NCBI GenBank assembly: GCA_944390765.1
Contig: CALXQM010000007.1
Span: 1-64,000, forward strand
Length of the DNA: 64,000 nucleotides
Origin: an uncultured Alphaproteobacteria bacterium
GTDB lineage: Bacteria; Pseudomonadota; Alphaproteobacteria; UBA3830
Direction of reading: 5' to 3'
Positions 57,220-64,000 of the stretch are shown one piece after another. The first letter of the stretch is position 1. The number at the start of each line of letters is the position of its first letter. Made by a program: the position numbers and the translations under genes. A model generated the notes under the pieces. It saw nothing but the letters and a program-made list of their open reading frames with translations, ran no database searches and was not told the DNA's origin.

Positions 57220-58515
57220 ATGTTAAAGTATATAACAGTTTGTATATTAGTATGTCTTTACAGTATTTCATTAGGAATGATGGATCTATATAGGGGATGT
57301 GAGCTAGTAAATCTAGCGAATGGTATTGAAGTTGTTTTTGTCAATACTAATAAGACGGATTATGCTTGTTTAACATTATGTATATCTAATATTAATAATC
57401 AATTTATTGAAATATCTGAAATAATAGGACGTATATTTCAAAAACAAGTTGATAATGAAATTAATTCAAATAGCGCAATATATGGTACAGAGATTTATCC
57501 ATATTATGGTTTTGAGCAAACGTTATTTTCTATTTATGGAAAAGTAGAACATATTGAGCAATACATAAAGATTTTGGGTAAGAATTTTTCAGGTTTATCT
57601 TTATCAGAAGAAATGATATCTCAAATAAAAGAAAAAATGATAAATGAGTTAAAAGTAAAGAATCAAAATGATAAATACAATATACGTAACGAGGCATTAA
57701 GTATACTTTATCATAATAACGTATATGGGAAAGCATATTCTATAGATAATATAAAGAAAGTTACAAACAAAGATATAAAAGCATTTTATAATAGAAACTA
57801 CTCAAATAATAAAATAAAACTATTAGTTACAGGAAATATCGATAAAAGATCTATAGAGAAATTATTGATAGATTGCTTTAAAAATAAAAATTCATCAAAT
57901 CTAAATAATCAACCGGTAAAAGATAATTATAGGGAAACAAATTCAAAATTAACTCAATTTAGTTCGCAAGTAAAAGTTCCATTGATTGAATTATATTGGA
58001 AAATTCCTAGTTATAAATTAGAGCCAATTAAAGCTGGAGCATTAGATATATTTTGTCATTATTTGTTAGAAGAATTAAAAAAAGTTACTATTCATGATTT
58101 AAAAATTGCTTCTTCAATCGAGTTAGAACATTCGTTCTGGAATTTTACTTATGGCATAATAAAAATTTGTGTTATTTTAAATCCTAATTTAAATATTGAT
58201 GACGCTATCACTTTACTAATTTCAAACATTAGACGAATAACAGCCGAAAATAAAGATATAGAAGCAGCCCGTAATGAATTAATTGTTGAATCAGATGTTT
58301 TTGATTATCGAGCTAATGTAATTGATACAATTAATTGGGTATCACCGAAAATAAGTTCTGGTTATAGTTTTGAATTTTTGCGTAATTATTTGCAACTAAT
58401 AAGGAGTATAAAAAAGGAAGATATTTTCAAAGAAGCGACAAACTTATTTAAAAAAGAACCTAACGTTATATCTATTTTAATTCCAAAGGAGGATAAGCAA
58501 AAAAATGTTATATAA
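57220..58515 (+). CDS. M16-family peptidase homologue lacking the HxxEH zinc motif
   Basis: A 431-residue exported protein (signal-like MLKYITVCILVCLYSISLG) with the two-domain M16 layout: LANGIEVVFV at the N-terminal strand, AFYNRNYSNNKIKLLVTGNID in the middle and VPLIELYWKIPSYK in the second half. The zinc motif HxxEH expected about 25 residues after the first strand is absent, so it is probably the non-catalytic partner type. Alphaproteobacteria usually have an active and an inactive M16 gene together; only this one is visible. It overlaps pgi by 11 bases. Confidence 0.83.
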   Translation: MLKYITVCILVCLYSISLGMMDLYRGCELVNLANGIEVVFVNTNKTDYACLTLCISNINNQFIEISEIIGRIFQKQVDNEINSNSAIYGTEIYPYYGFEQTLFSIYGKVEHIEQYIKILGKNFSGLSLSEEMISQIKEKMINELKVKNQNDKYNIRNEALSILYHNNVYGKAYSIDNIKKVTNKDIKAFYNRNYSNNKIKLLVTGNIDKRSIEKLLIDCFKNKNSSNLNNQPVKDNYRETNSKLTQFSSQVKVPLIELYWKIPSYKLEPIKAGALDIFCHYLLEELKKVTIHDLKIASSIELEHSFWNFTYGIIKICVILNPNLNIDDAITLLISNIRRITAENKDIEAARNELIVESDVFDYRANVIDTINWVSPKISSGYSFEFLRNYLQLIRSIKKEDIFKEATNLFKKEPNVISILIPKEDKQKNVI

Positions 58516-59707
58516 CCAATTTATTTTTTCTAATAATTTACAAAGTAGAAATAATTTTGATTTTTTCGATGATATTGTATTGTCAGATTGTTGTAATATT
58601 GTTAGAACGGATGAAGATCTGAAAGTTTTAAATTCCCCAAGTTTTAAGGAGTGGTTAAAGCTAAGTAAGTTCTTAGTTTTTGGAACTGGAGGTTCTAGTT
58701 TAGCAGGACAAGCAATTTATTCTACTTTAAGTAATCCGAAAAAAGAAATTAATTTTGTAAATAATCTAGATCCTTCTACATTATTAAATATTTTTTCAAG
58801 AATAGATTTTGAACATACAGGTTTTTTATTTATTTCCAAATCTGGAGAAACTTTGGAAACAATTGTGCAATTGCTATTATTAATGGATAAAATAAAAAAA
58901 TTTGATAATTTGAAAAATAGAATTTTGATTATAACAGAAGATAAAGACTCTACTTTAAAAGAAATTGCTAAACAAAATGGATTTATATGTTTCAATCATC
59001 CAAAAAATATTGGTGGAAGATATTCTGTATTTTCATTAGTAGGAATGATTCCAGCAGTTATATGTGGTTTAGATCCTTACAAAATTAGAATGGGAGGTAG
59101 GCAAGTTTTAGATAATTTTGGTAATTCAATTTATAAAGTGAAAGAAGGAGCAAATTTTGTTTTTCAAAATTATTCCCAACATATATCTAATCATGTAACA
59201 TTTATTTATTCAGATAAATTGGTTACTTTTGGATATTGGTTAGCCCAATTATATGCAGAAAGTTCTGGAAAAAATAATAAAGGTATTACTCCATTGACAG
59301 CAATAGGATCTATAGATCAACATAGTCAATTGCAACTTTATATTGATGGGATAAAGGATAAATGCTTTACTTTTCTATATGAAAAACAAGAAAACACCCC
59401 ATTAATATCATATATAGATATTCCAGAAAATTTTTATTATTTAAAAAATAAGAAGATATCAACAATTTTTCAAAGTCAATGTAATGCAACTATTCAAACC
59501 TTATTAGAAAATAAAATAAATATTCGTAAAATTGAAATACCCCCAATTAATACATTGTCTCTTGGTGCATTGTTCATGCATTTTATATTGGAAGTTATTA
59601 GTGTATGTAAGCTTATGAATGTCGATCCTTTTAATCAACCAGCAGTAGAAAAAGGCAAAGTTATTACAAAAAATATATTAAGTAATAGAAATGATTTTAA
59701 AATTTGA
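58505..59707 (+). CDS. pgi: Glucose-6-phosphate isomerase, short form
   Basis: Pgi interconverts glucose-6- and fructose-6-phosphate. The 400-residue protein is shorter than the usual 450-550 but keeps the core: GTGGSSLAGQ, SKSGETLET, GGRYSVFS, the base-carrying ESSGKN and GSIDQHSQLQLYIDG. AAGGAGG lies well placed upstream, inside the M16 gene. It could serve sugar-phosphate supply for cell-wall precursors. dapF overlaps its end by 17 bases. Confidence 0.93.
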   Translation: MLYNQFIFSNNLQSRNNFDFFDDIVLSDCCNIVRTDEDLKVLNSPSFKEWLKLSKFLVFGTGGSSLAGQAIYSTLSNPKKEINFVNNLDPSTLLNIFSRIDFEHTGFLFISKSGETLETIVQLLLLMDKIKKFDNLKNRILIITEDKDSTLKEIAKQNGFICFNHPKNIGGRYSVFSLVGMIPAVICGLDPYKIRMGGRQVLDNFGNSIYKVKEGANFVFQNYSQHISNHVTFIYSDKLVTFGYWLAQLYAESSGKNNKGITPLTAIGSIDQHSQLQLYIDGIKDKCFTFLYEKQENTPLISYIDIPENFYYLKNKKISTIFQSQCNATIQTLLENKINIRKIEIPPINTLSLGALFMHFILEVISVCKLMNVDPFNQPAVEKGKVITKNILSNRNDFKI

Positions 59708-60536
59708 TAAATTACATGGGTTAGGTAATGATTTTGTTTTTATCAATAGAAAGTTGTTACCTTTAAATTTTCATTTTACTAAAGAGCAGTACTCTTTTTT
59801 TAGTAATAGAAAATTTGGAATAGGTTGTGATTTAATTGTCATTTACGAATATAAAGATAGAAATATCTGGGCTTCGTTTATAAATAGAGATGGTAGTAGT
59901 GCTGAAATCTGCGGAAATGCTTGTCGATGTTTAGGACTTTTATTAAAAAAAATTACTAATTTAAATAATTTTATATTGTATACTGATATCAGTAGTTATG
60001 AGATAATTATAAATCACGATAATATTTCTGTAAATATGGGAATACCTACACTTTCGTACAAAAATATTGGTATTAATAATCCATTGGTTAATTTAAATAA
60101 TATATTATCTTTTCTGTGTTTAACAAATAAAGAAAAAGAAGAAATAATCGATGGATATGTTATAGGATTAGGCAATCCACACTTAATTTTATTTTTAAAG
60201 CAAAATTTAGATATAAATTTTATGGAAAATTTAGGAAGAAAACTTGAAAATTGTTCGATATTTTCAAATAGAATAAATGTTTCATTTGCAAAAATAATAA
60301 ATTCTAAAGAGATAGATTTAACAGTTTTTGAAAGGGGAGTAGGAATTACTATGGCTTGTGGTAGTGGGGCTTGTGCTACAGCTTTTGCAGCGTTTAAATT
60401 GGGAAAGGTTGCTTCTGAACTGACTATTCATCAAAAAGGAGGGAGTTTAAATATAATAATCAATAATGATTCAAGCATTACCCAGCAAGGTCAAGCAAAA
60501 TATGTATTTTATGGAGAAATAGAATTATGTCAATAA
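59691..60536 (+). CDS. dapF: Diaminopimelate epimerase DapF
   Basis: DapF converts LL- to meso-diaminopimelate for peptidoglycan and lysine. The 281-residue protein has both catalytic cysteines, C78 (GNACRC) and C223 (MACGSGACA), and the start KLHGLGNDFV. The pathway partners dapD and dapE are at 21500-23406. It overlaps pgi by 17 and rnhA by 10 bases. Confidence 0.96.
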   Translation: MILKFDKLHGLGNDFVFINRKLLPLNFHFTKEQYSFFSNRKFGIGCDLIVIYEYKDRNIWASFINRDGSSAEICGNACRCLGLLLKKITNLNNFILYTDISSYEIIINHDNISVNMGIPTLSYKNIGINNPLVNLNNILSFLCLTNKEKEEIIDGYVIGLGNPHLILFLKQNLDINFMENLGRKLENCSIFSNRINVSFAKIINSKEIDLTVFERGVGITMACGSGACATAFAAFKLGKVASELTIHQKGGSLNIIINNDSSITQQGQAKYVFYGEIELCQ

Positions 60537-60952
60537 AAATTTATACAGACGGTTCTTGTAATGGAAATCCTGGAATAGGAGGGTGGGGGGCAATCATTAT
60601 TCTAGATAATGGAAAAGAATTAGAGATATCAGGTAAAGAAGAGTTTACTACTAATAATCGTATGGAACTTTCTGCAGCAATTAATGCACTAAAGAGTTTA
60701 AAAGATAATTCAAAAGTAGAAATTTTTACTGATAGTACATATGTTAAAAGTGGTATTACTTCTTGGATACAAACCTGGGAGAAAAATAACTGGAAAAATT
60801 CTACTAAAAAAGAAGTAAAAAACAAAGATTTGTGGTTAGAATTATTAGAACAATCGAAAAGACATAATATAGTTTGGAATTGGATTAGAGGTCATACCGG
60901 TAATAAGTATAATGAAAAAGCTGATAAATTAGCGAAAGCGCAATGCAAATAA
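60527..60952 (+). CDS. rnhA: Ribonuclease HI
   Basis: RNase HI cleaves RNA in RNA-DNA hybrids. The 141-residue protein has the catalytic acids D8 (YTDGSC), E47 (NRMEL) and D69 (FTDS), and the late GHTGNKYNEKADKLA with the fourth acid. It overlaps dapF and rlmN by 10 bases each. Confidence 0.97.
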   Translation: MSIKIYTDGSCNGNPGIGGWGAIIILDNGKELEISGKEEFTTNNRMELSAAINALKSLKDNSKVEIFTDSTYVKSGITSWIQTWEKNNWKNSTKKEVKNKDLWLELLEQSKRHNIVWNWIRGHTGNKYNEKADKLAKAQCK

Positions 60953-61962
60953 ATATAATAGGATTAACTTTATCTCAATTATGTGATTTATTTATTGAGC
61001 ATGGATTAAGTAAATTAGATGCAAAAAGAGTATATCCTTGGATTCATAAAAAATTTTCATCATCTTTTGAAAAAATGAGTGATTTATCTATCTATACAAG
61101 AAGCATTCTACAACAAAAATTTTCTTTATCAAAAGGGAAGTGTATAAATATTCAAAAATCAGTAGATGGTACTCAAAAAGCTTTGCTACAGTTTAGCGAT
61201 AGCGCATGTGTAGAAACAGTGTTTATTCCAGAAAAGAATCGTAATACTATCTGTATATCATCTCAGGTTGGTTGTGCTATGGGATGCAAGTTTTGTCATA
61301 CGGGAACTCAAGGTTTTACTAGGAATTTAACATCATCAGAAATTATGGCGCAAGTTTTGTTTTGGAAAGAACATTTCAATATTTCTAATATTGTGTTTAT
61401 GGGTATGGGAGAGCCTTTATTAAATACAGATTCATTATTTTCAGTATTAAAAATATTATTAGATAAAAAAACGCATAATTTTTCTCGTAATAAAATAACA
61501 GTATCAACTTGTGGTATTATTGGTAATCAATTAAATATTTTGTCTCAATTTGGTGTTAAATTAGCGTTATCTTTACATGCTACAAATGATGAATTACGTT
61601 CAAAGATAATGCCAATAAATAATAAATATCCTTTGAACAGTATATTATCAGCAGTAAAACAATATAAAACTGATAGTAATACTAATCACATTACTTTCGA
61701 GTATTTAATGTTAAAAGATATAAATGATTCAATAAATAATGCAAAAGAATTAGTTTCGATTTTACACAATATACCAGCTAAAGTTAACTTAATTTCATAT
61801 AATGACTGGCCGAATTCAACATTTAAATCTTCCGATAAAGAACAAATAAAAAAATTCTCTACTTTTTTGCTAAAAAAAGGTATAAGAACTACTATACGTT
61901 CTTCAAGAGGGCAAGATATTTTAGCAGCCTGCGGACAGTTAAAGTATAATAGTAATCTATAG
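60943..61962 (+). CDS. rlmN: Dual-specificity 23S rRNA/tRNA adenine-C2 methyltransferase RlmN
   Basis: A radical-SAM methyltransferase for A2503 of 23S rRNA and A37 of certain tRNAs. The 339-residue protein has the cluster motif C111-x3-C115-x2-C118 (CAMGCKFC) and the second mechanistic cysteine C330 (AACGQL), with VFMGMGEPL and LALSLHA typical of the family. It is the last gene of the ileS operon. Confidence 0.97.
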   Translation: MQINIIGLTLSQLCDLFIEHGLSKLDAKRVYPWIHKKFSSSFEKMSDLSIYTRSILQQKFSLSKGKCINIQKSVDGTQKALLQFSDSACVETVFIPEKNRNTICISSQVGCAMGCKFCHTGTQGFTRNLTSSEIMAQVLFWKEHFNISNIVFMGMGEPLLNTDSLFSVLKILLDKKTHNFSRNKITVSTCGIIGNQLNILSQFGVKLALSLHATNDELRSKIMPINNKYPLNSILSAVKQYKTDSNTNHITFEYLMLKDINDSINNAKELVSILHNIPAKVNLISYNDWPNSTFKSSDKEQIKKFSTFLLKKGIRTTIRSSRGQDILAACGQLKYNSNL

Positions 61963-62673
61963 ATAGAAAAAACGAAATTTATGCTATAAAAAAAATTTTT
62001 TGCAAAAGTGATTTTCCTTATTTTTCAGATTCTGATAAATGGGTAGTTTAAAATTTCGATTTTAAAAGAAGCATTGTCATACAAAATATTAATTCTCCTA
62101 GCATTATTATATGTGACTTTATCTTCTTATCGTCGTCCTGAGTAACCATTCCTCTATCGTCATTGCAATGAGTTTTTTCCATATACGAAGCCATATATGC
62201 TTCGCCTCCTCAGCTTGTCATGTGGTGCTCTATGGTGCCTTCTATCTGGCGTCATCACGAGGAGCTTGCGACGTGGTGATCCATAATGATTCCAGAGCAA
62301 TTTTGGAAAAAAAGCAATAATAGATTCTCACGCTCACTTCGTTCGCTCAGAATGATTATTAGATAAAAGTTAAGAAAAAACATTTAAAAATAACTAAAAA
62401 ATTGGGTTAAAGCAGAAATTTATGACAGTTCGATAAGATATCGAATTATCGAATTTTTTGAAGAAGTGAAATTTTGGTGTTTTAAAAAGAAGAAAATATA
62501 TTGGGATACGAATGCTGATAAGTTAAAGCCATTGTTTAAATGTTCTGCGAATGGAACTGTATGATAGTTGTAGATGAAATGTTACTCAGAACAACTTTTT
62601 GCAAGATATTTATAGTCATACAAATAAAATAGAAATCGTATAAATTTATATAGGAAATATATAAATAGATAAA
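61963..62673. other. Non-coding region with composite repeat and short palindrome
   Basis: No credible gene. The composite repeat lies at 62183-62364. At 62429-62445 there is a perfect TTCGATA/TATCGAA inverted repeat around AGA, followed by another TTATCGAA. The segment 62450-62580 reads as short broken frames (FWCFKKKKIYWD...) and could be a gene remnant. Confidence 0.5.
62183..62364 (-). repeat. Composite dispersed repeat, copy 2, inverted (C-B-A order)
   Basis: Reverse-complement arrangement of the copy at 820-1010. Block C is at 62183-62213, with a CGAAGC/GCTTCG stem around CATATAT. Block B is at 62249-62282, with GAGGAGCTTGCGACGTGG. Block A is at 62332-62364, with CTCACGCTCACTTCG and CTCAGAATGA. 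The spacing between blocks differs from copy 1, so the modules are conserved better than the linkers. Confidence 0.75.
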
Positions 62674-62674
62674 A

Positions 62675-62699
62675 AAAGGACTTATAAAATAAGTCCTTT
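62675..62699 (-). terminator. Intrinsic terminator of the 62801-63625 gene
   Basis: A perfect 11-bp stem (AAAGGACTTAT/ATAAGTCCTTT) with a 3-base loop, followed on the minus strand by seven T, about 100 bases past the stop codon of the gene to its right. Confidence 0.85.
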
Positions 62700-62800
62700 C
62701 ATGAGGTTCGTTTAGTAGATTTGCCACGAAATGATTTTTTTATTTTTTCTATCTTAATATAAAATAGGAAAAATATTTATTCATAACGCAATAACCTGAT

Positions 62801-63625
62801 TTATCTCCTTCTTCCTCTTGTGGCTACTGGCGCTGCTGCAGGAGCGGTAGCTACAGGAGCAGTTGCTACAGGCGTAGTCGTTACTGAAACACCAGAATTT
62901 CTGCTCGCTTGAATTTCTGCAATTGAATTTGGATATGTGGCTACAGGAACGTCTAATCCTGTTACTGTTCTATATATAGAACCGACACCAGCATATAATT
63001 GTTTCATATCTCCTGATATTAATGTAGCATCTGTAACTATCTGTGTAGCTTTCTTTTTAACATTATTATTTGTATCTGATGCTAATAATGTACTTGCACT
63101 TCCATCACTTAAATTAGATGATGTTCCAAGAACTTTTAGATTTTCAACAAATTCTGTTATTTCTTCCTTTATCTCTTCTCCCCATATATCCCAAAATCTT
63201 TTATTATTGTCAATTAGTGTTTGGTCGTCTTTTAATGCACTTAAATTAGTATTTATTGTTGTAAGTGCTGTTATTGTTTTCTTTGCTAAACCATCGACTG
63301 TTTTAGATGCAGTTTTAGCATGGAACTTCTGGAAAAGATTCAATAATACTTTCAGTTGTTTTTGTATAGAAGTGACATTTGTTTTCAAAACAGTTGAAGT
63401 TTTTATAGCATCTTTATATTGATCACTATTTGCGAAGTTCGTGAACATTTGTATAAGAGTATTAACATTACCGGTTGCATCAGATAATTTAGGTAAATAA
63501 TTTTGTCCTAAAGCTAGTTCATATGTAGCATCATTTACGTCTCTTGATGACCTTAATAGAGCATTTACATCAGCACTAGATGTTAGTAATGTAATCATTA
63601 CAGCCCCCAATAGTATTTTTTTCAT
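62801..63625 (-). CDS. Secreted helical protein with Ala/Pro/Thr-rich tail, unknown function
   Basis: A 274-residue protein with a clear signal peptide (MKKILLGAVMITLLTSSADVNA). The mature part is helical and rich in Asn, Thr and Lys, with no known domain. The last ~25 residues repeat APVAT-type units (TPVATAPVATAPAAAP) and end RGRRR. Codons in that tail are richer in GC than the rest. A GGAGG site precedes the ATG. The gene has its own terminator and lies between two inverted copies of the composite repeat. Surface display or host interaction is possible, not shown. Confidence 0.78.
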   Translation of the reverse strand: MKKILLGAVMITLLTSSADVNALLRSSRDVNDATYELALGQNYLPKLSDATGNVNTLIQMFTNFANSDQYKDAIKTSTVLKTNVTSIQKQLKVLLNLFQKFHAKTASKTVDGLAKKTITALTTINTNLSALKDDQTLIDNNKRFWDIWGEEIKEEITEFVENLKVLGTSSNLSDGSASTLLASDTNNNVKKKATQIVTDATLISGDMKQLYAGVGSIYRTVTGLDVPVATYPNSIAEIQASRNSGVSVTTTPVATAPVATAPAAAPVATRGRRR

Positions 63626-63751
63626 TATTCCTCCATTTAATTACTATTTTTACTTATTATAATTTGACATAGTTAAAAAAAAATTAATTTTATATATAAA
63701 TTTCAAAATTTAATATTTTTAAGGATACAATTATCTAATAATACTGTCTAA

Positions 63752-63910
63752 CGTCATTCTAAACGAAAACGTATCTGTCCTCTCGTCATTCTAATTGTCC
63801 TACACACCTTAGCGTCATTCTGAGCAAAAACGTATCTGTCCTCTCGTCATTCTAATTGTCCTACACACCTTAACGTCATTCTGAGCGAATGAAGTGAAAG
63901 TGAGAATCTA
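63752..63910 (+). repeat. 61-bp tandem repeat, two full copies and a partial third
   Basis: Units start CGTCATTCT at 63752, 63813 and 63874. The first two share GTATCTGTCCTCTCGTCATT and CTAATTGTCCTACACACC. The third leaves the unit after GAGCGAA and continues as block A of the composite repeat. Each unit also contains an internal short CGTCATTCT. Confidence 0.85.
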
Positions 63911-63979
63911 TTTGAGTACTTTCACCCTGTATCATTGTTATGGATCACCACGTCGCTTCGCTCCTCGTAATGACGCCAA
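63874..63979 (+). repeat. Composite dispersed repeat, copy 3 (A-B)
   Basis: Block A at 63874-63909 (CTGAGCGAATGAAGTGA...GTGAGAATC) and block B at 63942-63979 (GGATCACCACGTCGC and CTCCTCGTAATGACGCC). Block C is not seen before the window ends. Same orientation as the copy at 820-1010 and opposite to that at 62183-62364. Confidence 0.75.
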
Positions 63980-64000
63980 GAGGAATTTCTTTTAAATTCT

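Noticed and set aside
62450-62580. Short frames resembling a transposase remnant (FWCFKKKKIYWD)
   Set aside because: Too short and broken to assign; no inverted ends or DDE motif seen.
63752-63910. CRISPR array from 61-bp units
   Set aside because: The whole 61-bp unit is repeated, including what would be the spacer, so this is a simple tandem repeat.

Overview
This is an AT-rich window of a reduced, probably host-associated alphaproteobacterial chromosome. Gene content and order are alphaproteobacterial: CckA; a DivK-like/PleD pair; DUF2066-pgsA-AI-2E permease-Hda; rpmF-plsX-fabH-ihfA; ileS-lspA-(mini BamF)-M16; pepA-holC-ndk. Small operons with overlapping genes, a decayed secreted-protein gene, isolated transporter subunits (potA, bioY), several secreted proteins without recognisable family, and dispersed palindromic repeats suggest an intracellular symbiont, for example of Holosporales or Rickettsiales type. 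That placement is inference; no rRNA gene is present to test it. Layout: 1-1250 holds a partial secreted protein (minus strand) and a long non-coding stretch with a composite repeat. 1269-7158, minus strand, holds a porin and the run gatC-greA-fabG-Sfp-type PPTase-recJ, plus an alpha/beta hydrolase. 7271-10392, plus strand, is a three-gene type VI secretion spike cassette: VgrG, a MORN-repeat protein and a DUF4280 PAAR-like tip. No other T6SS gene is in the window. It is followed by a HIT protein, a strong hairpin and a large secreted helical protein. 12363-16603 is PBP1A and gyrB. 16917-17989 is a secreted-protein gene broken by at least four frame changes. 18213-23827 is rpmF-plsX-fabH-ihfA-fabI followed by dapD-dapE-rimI. 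23821-25385 is rho, tRNA-Phe and yacG, whose 3' end runs into the tRNA. 25564-28205 encodes two secreted proteins, one with a complete ComEC-like metallo-beta-lactamase fold. 28533-35186 holds an S9 peptidase, xseA, ffh, an acyltransferase and a TPR lipoprotein. 35188-40294, minus strand, is a regulatory block: CckA, TerC, a PleD-like diguanylate cyclase and a DivK-like receiver. 40455-42752 is yidC-engB. 42938-49709 is hda, AI-2E permease, pgsA, DUF2066, ndk, holC, pepA and a parvulin. 49884-53754 holds an MFS carrier, orphan potA, rsmD and bioY. 53904-61962 is an overlapping operon ileS-lspA-mini BamF-M16-pgi-dapF-rnhA-rlmN. 61963-64000 holds one secreted protein between two inverted copies of the composite repeat. 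Together the genes support a cell that makes fatty acids, diaminopimelate, peptidoglycan and lipoproteins. The signalling block looks eroded: CckA keeps its catalytic residues, while the DivK-like protein and the first PleD receiver have lost their phospho-acceptor aspartates although the GGDEF domain and its inhibitory site are intact. The most interesting regions are the VgrG-MORN-PAAR cassette, the eroded DivK/PleD pair, the secreted MBL pair, and the inverted repeats around the 62.8-63.6 kb gene.
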